NCBI GenBank assembly: GCA_002454165.1
Contig: DKIG01000001.1
Coordinates: forward strand, 1-19,730
Direction: 5' to 3'
DNA from: Gammaproteobacteria bacterium UBA6724
GTDB lineage: Bacteria > Pseudomonadota > Gammaproteobacteria > Pseudomonadales > Azotimanducaceae
Length of the DNA stretch: 19,730 bases
A program made the translations under genes and the position numbers. Within the stretch, counting starts at the first letter, position 1. Every line of letters begins with the position of its first letter. Of this stretch, positions 14,662-19,730 are shown piece by piece. The notes under the pieces were generated by a model. The model worked only from the letters and a program-made list of their open reading frames with translations, made no database searches and was not told where the DNA came from.

Positions 14662-14946
14662 ATGAACATAACGATGAACACAATCGCCAAAAAAATACTT
14701 GAACACCTTGAAAAATTACCGGACCAAATGCAGGAAGAGACATTGGACTTTGTTTGCTTTCTGGAAAAAAAGGCTAAAGCTAGCGAGAGAAAACTCCAAA
14801 AACCAGAACCGAATGGAACGCGACTTGCTCGTTTGATGCAAGAGGCGTCCCACAAAAATCTATTCTCGCATATCAAGGACCCGGCCGCATGGCAACGGGA
14901 AATCCGCGAAGATCCACCGCTAACCAAACCCACGCCAAACAACTGA
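14662..14946 (+). CDS. DUF2281-like antitoxin (no toxin found)
   Basis: This 94-residue protein begins with a helical segment IAKKILEHLEKLPDQMQEE followed by LDFVCFLEKKAK, the pattern of DUF2281-type antitoxins. It has a basic middle and a C-terminal LFSHIKDPAAWQREIREDPPL, the toxin-contacting type of tail. AAAGGAG (14647-14653) is 8 nt before the ATG at 14662; an upstream ATG at 14611 would translate part of the intergenic repeat and is rejected. These antitoxins usually precede a PIN/VapC-type toxin, but only a 24-codon frame follows. It is therefore an orphan or the remains of a decayed module. The family assignment comes from recalled sequence pattern. Confidence 0.68.
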   Translation: MNITMNTIAKKILEHLEKLPDQMQEETLDFVCFLEKKAKASERKLQKPEPNGTRLARLMQEASHKNLFSHIKDPAAWQREIREDPPLTKPTPNN

Positions 14947-15020
14947 TGCAGTCAGTATTAAAAGAAGCATTTTCCCAAAACAGCGGTGTTGAAGAAGTGC
15001 CAATGGTCACTGAGAACTAA
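14946..15020 (+). CDS. Possible 24-residue ORF coupled to the antitoxin gene
   Basis: An ATG overlaps the antitoxin stop (TGATG) and opens 24 codons, beginning MQSVLKEAFSQNSG and ending TEN before TAA. The stop-start overlap is the arrangement expected of a toxin gene, but the peptide is far too short for a PIN domain and shows no recognisable motif. It may be a remnant or chance. Confidence 0.2.
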   Translation: MQSVLKEAFSQNSGVEEVPMVTEN

Positions 15021-15111
15021 GCAGCATGGTCGCCTCAGTAGTGATAAAAGTGTTTATTTTCTCCACTCTGTAGCATTCTCATCAGCACAGCAACACCCAC
15101 CCTCAGCATCA

Positions 15112-16080
15112 TTACAAACAAGTCCTGGCATACAAACTGCTACCTAGCAGGCCGGGGTTCTTATGCGTAATGAGCCAGGTCGGGATGGTTTCCATCAGGG
15201 CGCGATAACGCCCTTTGTTTTCAAAGCCATCGCGAAACCTGCTTAGCCGCAGTGATTCAGAATAGCCTGGCGCTATACCGCCACCGATAAAAATACCCTG
15301 ATAGGCACCCAGCATTAAAGCCACATCGCCCGCCACCTGACCGAGTATTTCAAAAAATAATTCAAGACTTTGGGTACAGAAGAGGTCCCTTTGCTCGGCG
15401 CCAGCAACTGCTATATCGGTTGCGCTGAGGTCGGGACCCTGCTTACCACTCAACTCACACAAGGCTGCATGAATATGCACCAAGCCAGGACCGGACAATA
15501 GTCGTTCATTGGAAACACGCCCCATGTGGCGGTGTAGTATTTTTAATAGATCCTGTTGCAACGGATTATCGGCAGCGAAACCGGCATGTCCTCCTTCGGT
15601 TGCCAGCGGGTAGAGTTTCGTTCCTCTTTGACAAAGCCCCGCAACGCCGAGACCGCTACCGGGTCCAAGCACACCCAGCGTAAAGTCAATGCTGGTATCA
15701 AGATTGCCTTGGCGACCGATGATTTGCAGGTCAGCATCACTCAGTTGCGGTAGACTATAGGCGATTGCTTCAAAGTCATTTAACAGTCCTACCCGATCGG
15801 TGGCATAACCTTGCCGCAAACCGTCGCATTCTATAAACCAATGATTGTTGGTGAATTTGGCGGACCCATTTTGAATCGGTGCAGCGACTGCAAAACAGAT
15901 GCCTTGCAAAGCACCAATGCCATGAGTCTCCAGATAGGTGTCAATGGCCTTCTCTATGCTGGCAAAATCGGCAGATTGCAAAGTCTGTACTTGTTTGAAG
16001 TAGGGCGCTTGCTGAGTTGCCAAGGCGAATCGCGCATTGGTGCCGCCAATATCGGCAATTAGTAGAGGTTGCTCGGCCAT
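15112..16080 (-). CDS. glk: Glucokinase
   Basis: Glucokinase phosphorylates glucose to glucose-6-phosphate with ATP in the cytoplasm. The 322 residues match proteobacterial Glk (about 321). The phosphate-binding motif ADIGGTNARFAL is at 9-20, FTNNHW at 76-81, the catalytic aspartate is Asp102 in LLNDFEAIAYSL, GVLGPGSGLGV is at 136-146, and TEGGHAGF (Glu162, His165) contributes to sugar binding. The ROK-type cysteine-rich zinc motif is absent, as expected for the Glk family. No strong ribosome-binding site precedes the ATG at 16080. It is convergent with the antitoxin locus and unrelated in function to the steroid genes. Confidence 0.93.
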   Translation of the reverse strand: MAEQPLLIADIGGTNARFALATQQAPYFKQVQTLQSADFASIEKAIDTYLETHGIGALQGICFAVAAPIQNGSAKFTNNHWFIECDGLRQGYATDRVGLLNDFEAIAYSLPQLSDADLQIIGRQGNLDTSIDFTLGVLGPGSGLGVAGLCQRGTKLYPLATEGGHAGFAADNPLQQDLLKILHRHMGRVSNERLLSGPGLVHIHAALCELSGKQGPDLSATDIAVAGAEQRDLFCTQSLELFFEILGQVAGDVALMLGAYQGIFIGGGIAPGYSESLRLSRFRDGFENKGRYRALMETIPTWLITHKNPGLLGSSLYARTCL

Positions 16081-16149
16081 GGTGTTGCTACTGTTTGTTT
16101 CCCGGCTATCTTGCCGCCCTGCTCAGAGGACGCTGCCATCCTTTATGTT

Positions 16150-16191
16150 ACGCACCAAAAGTCACGCACCAGAAGTCAGGCGCTAGAAGAA
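16150..16191. repeat. 14-nt imperfect tandem repeat between glk and the acyl-CoA dehydrogenase
   Basis: ACGCACCAAAAGTC (16150-16163) and ACGCACCAGAAGTC (16164-16177) differ at one base; a third degenerate copy, AGGCGCTAGAAGAA, follows (16178-16191). The array ends 5 nt from the acyl-CoA dehydrogenase stop codon, on its 3' side. Confidence 0.85.
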
Positions 16192-16196
16192 CACCC

Positions 16197-17363
16197 TCAA
16201 TCTGGTAATCCCAGAACCCGTTTTGCCATCACATTCAACTGGATTTCTGAAGTGCCGCCCTCTATAGAATTTGCCCGGGAGCGCAACCATTCTCTGGTAA
16301 TAGTGCTGTCGTCTTCCCATCTCAGGCTCTGGCTACCGAAAATTTCCAGCAAGAGTTCAAACCGGCTTTTGTTGAGTTCGGTGCCGTAGTATTTGAACAT
16401 GGAAGAAGCAGGGGAGGGCACTGAACTGGATTTTGATTCTTCAGCAGCGCGCTGTCGGGTGAGCGCGAATGCCTGACCGTCCATCTTGTGGCGGCAGATC
16501 TCTTCCCGAATATCTGGATTGGCTATCTTGCCGTTGGTTTCTCCCAACTGTAATTTTGCCTGATTTTCCATACTACGTTGCGGACCCTTCGCACCGCTCC
16601 TGGTTCCCATGCCAGAAATCATGTTGCGCTCGTATTGCAACAATTTTTTGGCGATGACCCAGCCCTGATTCTCCTGCCCGACCAGATTCTTGCGCGGAAC
16701 GCGGACGTCATCAAAAAAAGTCTCACAGAAAGGGGATGAGCCACTGATCAGTTGGATGGGTTTTGTGGTCACGCCAGGGCTTGCCATATCAAACAAAATA
16801 AAACTGATGCCTTCATGTTTTGGTGCGTCCGTGTCGGTTCGGACCAGGCAGAAGATCCAGTCAGCATGGTCGGCATAGGAGGTCCACACCTTGGAGCCGT
16901 TAACAATATAATCATCACCATCAACAACAGCACGGGTTTGCAGACTTGCCAAGTCAGAGCCGGCACCGGGTTCGCTGTACCCCTGACACCATCTGATTTC
17001 ACCGCGCATTATTTTGGGGAGATATTCTAATTTTTGTTCTTCGGTGCCGTATTCCAGCAACACGGGACCAAGCATGCTGATACCGAAGGAGATCAGCGGT
17101 GGTCGCGCATTGATTCTGCGCAGTTCACTCTGCAGGATCATATTCTCTTCGTGGCTGAGTCCGCCGCCGTATTCTTTCGGCCAGGTCGGGCAGGTCCAGC
17201 CTTTGCTGACCATGGCATCTAGCCAGTCTTTCGCATCCTGGCTTGGGTGTTTGGCGGCGCGACCACCCCATAGGGCGTCCTTCTCCGAGCCGGGTGAGCG
17301 CATAGATTGTGGACACTTGGCGTCCAGCCAGTCGCGGGTTTCCTGGCGAAATTTTTCCATCAT
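16197..17363 (-). CDS. Acyl-CoA dehydrogenase family protein (FadE-type, substrate unassigned)
   Basis: This 388-residue FAD-dependent acyl-CoA dehydrogenase introduces an alpha,beta double bond in an acyl-CoA. WPKEYGG is at 61-67, the FAD/substrate segment QGYSEPGAGSDLASLQTR at 127-144, and NGSKVWTSYADHADW follows. The C-terminal IEGGTSEIQLN (367-377) has Glu368 at the position of the catalytic base in MCAD-like enzymes. GAGG lies 5 nt before the first of two adjacent ATGs. The steroid operon lacks its own FadE for the HIP side chain or the ring-opened acids, so this gene is a plausible supplier, but it is on the other strand beyond accessory genes. A general beta-oxidation role is equally possible. 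Confidence 0.87.
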   Translation of the reverse strand: MMEKFRQETRDWLDAKCPQSMRSPGSEKDALWGGRAAKHPSQDAKDWLDAMVSKGWTCPTWPKEYGGGLSHEENMILQSELRRINARPPLISFGISMLGPVLLEYGTEEQKLEYLPKIMRGEIRWCQGYSEPGAGSDLASLQTRAVVDGDDYIVNGSKVWTSYADHADWIFCLVRTDTDAPKHEGISFILFDMASPGVTTKPIQLISGSSPFCETFFDDVRVPRKNLVGQENQGWVIAKKLLQYERNMISGMGTRSGAKGPQRSMENQAKLQLGETNGKIANPDIREEICRHKMDGQAFALTRQRAAEESKSSSVPSPASSMFKYYGTELNKSRFELLLEIFGSQSLRWEDDSTITREWLRSRANSIEGGTSEIQLNVMAKRVLGLPD

Positions 17364-17399
17364 CTATTCCTCAGCTCTTTTCCTGTATATAAATGTGTA

Positions 17400-17475
17400 A
17401 AAAACGGCTGTGAAAAACGCGTCTGAACAACAACAGTCGCGCCGATTGTACCACCTGCTTTAACACCTACTTTAA
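17400..17475. repeat. Two short imperfect tandem repeats upstream of the acyl-CoA dehydrogenase
   Basis: AAAAACGGCTGTG (17400-17412) is followed by AAAAACGCGTCTG (17413-17425), matching at 10 of 13 positions. Further on, CACCTGCTTTAA (17452-17463) is followed by CACCTACTTTAA (17464-17475), 11 of 12. Both lie in the 135-nt gap between the hydroxyacid dehydrogenase stop and the acyl-CoA dehydrogenase start, which otherwise shows no gene. Confidence 0.7.
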
Positions 17476-17498
17476 CAACTGGCTTGCAAGGGGCAGGC

Positions 17499-18446
17499 TC
17501 AATTTACCTGTCTCGGTGGCGACCCGGCAAGGAAGCCTGCAACATTTTCTCGCATCTGCTGGACAAGCCGTTGCCTTGACTCAACAGCTGCCCAGGCAAT
17601 ATGAGGTGTGACCAGCAGATTCCTGCGACCTGTCAGAAGCGGTTCATCATCGGTGGCGGGTTCGCGGGCTAATACATCTACTGCGGCGCCTTTGATCTTG
17701 CCGGCATCAAGTGCTCTGAGCAGTGCCGCTGAATCAACCAGCCCACCCCTTGCGGTGTTGATCAGAAACGCGCTTGGCTTCATCAGTGCGAGTGATTCGT
17801 CGTTGATGATGAACCTGGTCTGTGGCGTGAGGGGACAATGTAGGCTGAGATAATCAACGCTTGCTAAAAGTGCCGGGAAGGCTATCCGCTCCCCGGATCC
17901 AGGCTCCCCGGGGCGGGCACCGACGAGGATATTCATGCCAAGACCCTGGGCAGCATGGGCGACCTGGGAGCCCAATTCTCCATAACCCAGGATGCCCAGA
18001 GACTTGCCAGCAATTTCTGTGATGGGATGGTCTAGCAGGCAGAAGCTGTTTGACGCTTGCCAGGCACCAGACCTCACATCCTCAAGGTAGTCGGGCAGGC
18101 TGGTGGAGAGGGCGAGGATGAGTGCCAGAGTATGCTGGACAACCGATGGCGTGGCATAGGCGATGGCATTGCTGACGGGGATGCCCCGCGACCTGGCGAA
18201 CTCCAGATCAACATTGTCAGTGCCGGTTGCCATGACGCTGATATATTGCAGATGTGATGCCTGTTCAATCCTTGTCCGGTCCAGCAGGACCTTGTTACTG
18301 AGCACAATGCTCGCGTCCCGGATGCGGCTTGCCGTTTCATCGGTACTGGTGGCACGGAATATGTGCCAGTCATCAAGCAGGGAAGTAATCGGGCTGAGAT
18401 CAATTTCCTGCCCGAGGCTGTCGGCGTCAAGTATGACACCTATCAT
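17499..18446 (-). CDS. D-2-hydroxyacid dehydrogenase (NAD-dependent; glycerate/hydroxypyruvate type)
   Basis: This 315-residue D-isomer-specific 2-hydroxyacid dehydrogenase reduces a 2-oxoacid to the D-2-hydroxyacid or the reverse. The NAD-binding motif GILGYGELGSQVA is at 151-163. Catalytic residues are Arg233 (NTARGGLVD), Glu262 (DVLAREP) and His282 (TPHIAWAA). The HIAWA form and overall length resemble glycerate dehydrogenase/hydroxypyruvate reductase, but the substrate is not certain. The frame can be opened 8 codons upstream (18470), inside the cyclophilin gene. The ATG at 18446 is chosen because it shares one base with the ppiB stop (TAATG), a classic coupling arrangement, and begins directly with the first beta strand. 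Confidence 0.88.
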   Translation of the reverse strand: MIGVILDADSLGQEIDLSPITSLLDDWHIFRATSTDETASRIRDASIVLSNKVLLDRTRIEQASHLQYISVMATGTDNVDLEFARSRGIPVSNAIAYATPSVVQHTLALILALSTSLPDYLEDVRSGAWQASNSFCLLDHPITEIAGKSLGILGYGELGSQVAHAAQGLGMNILVGARPGEPGSGERIAFPALLASVDYLSLHCPLTPQTRFIINDESLALMKPSAFLINTARGGLVDSAALLRALDAGKIKGAAVDVLAREPATDDEPLLTGRRNLLVTPHIAWAAVESRQRLVQQMRENVAGFLAGSPPRQVN

Positions 18447-18949
18447 TAGCCGGGCATTGCCTCGTTCCATGCGTTGACTCTCTCCGCCTGAGCCGCAAGA
18501 AGCGCATCTGCGTCGCCCGCGATGGTGATTGAAATAATTTTGTCCCCTTGTGTAATGGCATTAACTACTGCCTGGTCCGATGTTGATTGAACCTCACCAA
18601 ATATGCTGTGCATGCCGTCAAGATGCGGCGTTGGGATATGGGTGATGAAAAACTGACTGCCATTAGTATTAGGACCGCTATTCGCCATGGATAATTTGCC
18701 CGGCGCATCGTGTTTGATATCCGGGGCAAACTCATCATCAAAATGATAATTCGGACCACCGGTTCCCGTGCCCTTCGGGCAGCCGCCCTGGATCATAAAA
18801 TTATTGATAGTCCGGTGAAAATTGAGACCATCATAGTAGCCTTTCCTAGCAAGGTTCACGAAACTGGCAACGGTGACCGGCGTCTTGTCCGGGAAGAGGT
18901 TCAGGTTAATGGCACCCTTGCTGGTCTCAATGGTTGCAGTAATCTCCAC
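18446..18949 (-). CDS. ppiB: Peptidyl-prolyl cis-trans isomerase, cyclophilin type (PpiB)
   Basis: This cytoplasmic cyclophilin catalyses isomerisation of X-Pro bonds during folding. It has 167 residues with no signal peptide. Active-site landmarks are FHRTINNFMIQGG (44-56, Arg46), GSQFFIT (97-103) and LDGMHSIFGEV (110-120). The start codon is GTG at 18949, supported by AGGAG 9 nt upstream; no better ATG is available. Its stop overlaps the next gene's start, so the two are co-translated. No link to the steroid operon is evident. Confidence 0.93.
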   Translation of the reverse strand: MEITATIETSKGAINLNLFPDKTPVTVASFVNLARKGYYDGLNFHRTINNFMIQGGCPKGTGTGGPNYHFDDEFAPDIKHDAPGKLSMANSGPNTNGSQFFITHIPTPHLDGMHSIFGEVQSTSDQAVVNAITQGDKIISITIAGDADALLAAQAERVNAWNEAMPG

Positions 18950-18990
18950 TGGTAATGACTCCTAAAATAAACCCACATTTGATTTCAACC

Positions 18991-19020
18991 ATTTTAATCG
19001 TAATTTTATGGTCGGAGCAA
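18991..19020 (-). promoter_or_regulatory. Weak candidate promoter for ppiB
   Basis: On the minus strand TTGCTC (19020-19015) and TAAAAT (18996-18991) are 18 nt apart, matching three and five of six consensus positions. The surrounding intergenic sequence is AT-rich and lies upstream of the ppiB ribosome-binding site. Support is sequence resemblance only. Confidence 0.22.
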
Positions 19021-19057
19021 TATAACCCATAGTATCTAAAGTCTTATAGGGCGACGG

Positions 19058-19456
19058 TCATGCGAGGATTCCGGATTCCAGCTTTCGCTGGAATGACGGG
19101 CCGGGGGCAGGAATGACGACGGCGGGGCGATGGCGGTTTGCCCATTGCCGAAATTGAATGCCGCGATGACTTTGTATCCGAAATCCGATAGCCAGTATCA
19201 TCGGCAAGGCGTAATGCTGGACCGAGTATTCCTTGCCGTCGGCAGCAGTTGTTAAGTAATCCTTAACAACTGAATTTTCAATTAACTCCTTATCTTTCAA
19301 TATGTTAGATACATGCATGCTGATGTTCGGTAGGGAGGTGGAAAAAAGTTCCGCGAGTTGATTTTGATTGAGCCAGATGGCGCCATCACGGGCATAAAGT
19401 GCTACCGAGGCCTTACCATCCGGGCTCTTGTAGATGATGATATCTTGCCTATCCAT
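19058..19456 (-). pseudogene. RhuM-family protein, 3'-truncated at a hairpin repeat
   Basis: The 132-residue frame starts MDRQDIIIYKSPDGKAS and continues with IWLNQNQLAELFSTSLPNIS, HVSNILKDKELIENSVVKDY, LTTAADGKEY and IQFRQWA. This is the N-terminal third of RhuM (virulence-associated, mobile-element-borne; function poorly known), normally over 300 residues. After the residue run FRQWA the similarity stops. The last residues, PSFQRKLESGILA, are translated directly from the interspersed hairpin repeat at 19063-19100 and its flank. The gene was therefore truncated by insertion of, or recombination at, this repeat. The start ATG at 19456 has AGGA just upstream. It is probably non-functional. Confidence 0.72.
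19063..19100. repeat. GTCATTCC-type interspersed hairpin repeat, copy 2
   Basis: Read on the minus strand it runs CCCGTCATTCC, a stem-loop, then GGAATCCGGAATCCTCG, matching both arms of the copy at 14571-14609. The stem is ATTCCAGC/GCTGGAAT (19075-19082 and 19087-19094) with a 4-nt loop. Another GGAATGACG follows at about 19110-19118, so the insertion point is compound. It supplies the C-terminal codons of the RhuM fragment. Confidence 0.85.
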
Positions 19457-19730
19457 AGTCCTAAAAACTCAACCTTTCACCTATGCAATGAACGCTTCGG
19501 CAATGCCGTCCGGCAGGGACAGGGTACGACTAGTCCCTAGTCTATTGATATCCCCGCCTCAGGACTCCTCTTCATCCAGCAGTCGCTGCACCAGCATCTC
19601 GGCGGCGCCGATGATATGCGACTAAGCGGTAAATTATCAATAGACGATTTTGTCTTAGGCGGCATTGTCTAGGTGGTTTTGTTTAAGGCGCCGCTACGTC
19701 ATTCCTGCGGACGTGTATACTTCCTGCTGA
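19457..19730. other. Right-end stretch without a supported gene
   Basis: No convincing coding sequence is seen here. The stretch contains a perfect inverted repeat GACTAG-TCC-CTAGTC (19528-19542) overlapping a second one (GGGAC 19516-19520 with GTCCC 19533-19537). It also holds a degenerate 14-15-nt tandem repeat (19642-19684) and a partial GTCATTCC repeat arm, CGTCATTCCTGCGGACG (from about 19697). A short minus-strand frame ending near 19560 (MLVQRLLDEEES before TGA) looks like a gene tail but has a stop just upstream. The area reads as decayed accessory DNA. Confidence 0.5.
19642..19684. repeat. 14-15-nt degenerate tandem repeat (3 copies)
   Basis: AGACGATTTTGTCTT (19642-19656), AGGCGGCATTGTCT (19657-19670) and AGGTGGTTTTGTTT (19671-19684) share the pattern AGRYGRYWTTGTYT. 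It is the most diverged of the arrays in this window. Confidence 0.6.

Noticed and set aside
19560..19625. Minus-strand tail MLVQRLLDEEES as a gene end
   Set aside because: A stop codon lies just upstream in the same frame and no family could be recognised; at most it is a tiny remnant.
1..19730. CRISPR arrays, tRNA or rRNA genes, complete insertion sequences
   Set aside because: No regularly spaced identical repeats with unique spacers, no cloverleaf-like genes and no transposase frames were found. The short tandem arrays have no spacers.

Overview
The window is dominated by one long plus-strand gene cluster for the late, ring-opening stages of bacterial steroid (cholesterol, bile acid or androgen) breakdown. 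Base composition, the proteobacterial-type Glk and PpiB next door, and GTCATTCC-type interspersed repeats suggest a proteobacterium, most likely a gammaproteobacterium. This is inference: no rRNA or other taxonomic marker is present.

Layout. Positions 1-966 hold the 3' end of an SRPBCC-domain gene (+) that overlaps, tail to tail, a short-chain dehydrogenase (-). A divergent intergenic region (967-1165) then drives a run of fourteen tightly packed plus-strand genes (1166-13949): hsaA, hsaD, hsaE, hsaG, hsaF, hsaC, ipdA, ipdB, ipdC, echA20-like, fadA6-like, an SDR, ipdF and a MaoC-type hydratase. The first six account for A/B-ring catabolism: hydroxylation of the 9,10-seco phenol, meta-cleavage, hydrolysis to HIP (a propionate-bearing methylhexahydroindanedione) plus 2-hydroxyhexa-2,4-dienoate, then hydration, aldol cleavage and acyl-CoA formation. 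The next eight account for C/D-ring catabolism: hydroxyl oxidation, flavin-dependent desaturation, ring D hydrolysis, ring C hydrolysis and thiolysis. In actinobacteria these two modules sit in separate regulons (KstR and KstR2); here they look like one transcription unit. The flavin reductase partner of HsaA (HsaB), the HIP-CoA ligase (FadD3), the dedicated FadE acyl-CoA dehydrogenases and a regulator are not in this run, although an unassigned acyl-CoA dehydrogenase lies downstream on the other strand.

Positions 13950-15060 look accessory: an AT-rich GIY-YIG nuclease-like gene, a GTCATTCC-type hairpin repeat, and a DUF2281-like antitoxin without a recognisable toxin. From 15112 to 18949 the genes are on the minus strand: glucokinase, an acyl-CoA dehydrogenase, and a D-2-hydroxyacid dehydrogenase translationally coupled to a PpiB cyclophilin. 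The right end holds a RhuM-family fragment whose C-terminus is encoded by a second copy of the hairpin repeat, then non-coding sequence.

The most unusual structural signal is a recurrent one. At least seven intergenic sites carry short (10-15 nt) imperfect tandem repeats hugging gene starts or stops. One lies in frame just upstream of the hsaD start, and another appears to reuse the 3' end of the thiolase gene. The operon also has an over-represented GGCGCGCC octamer (six copies in the first half, none in the second).
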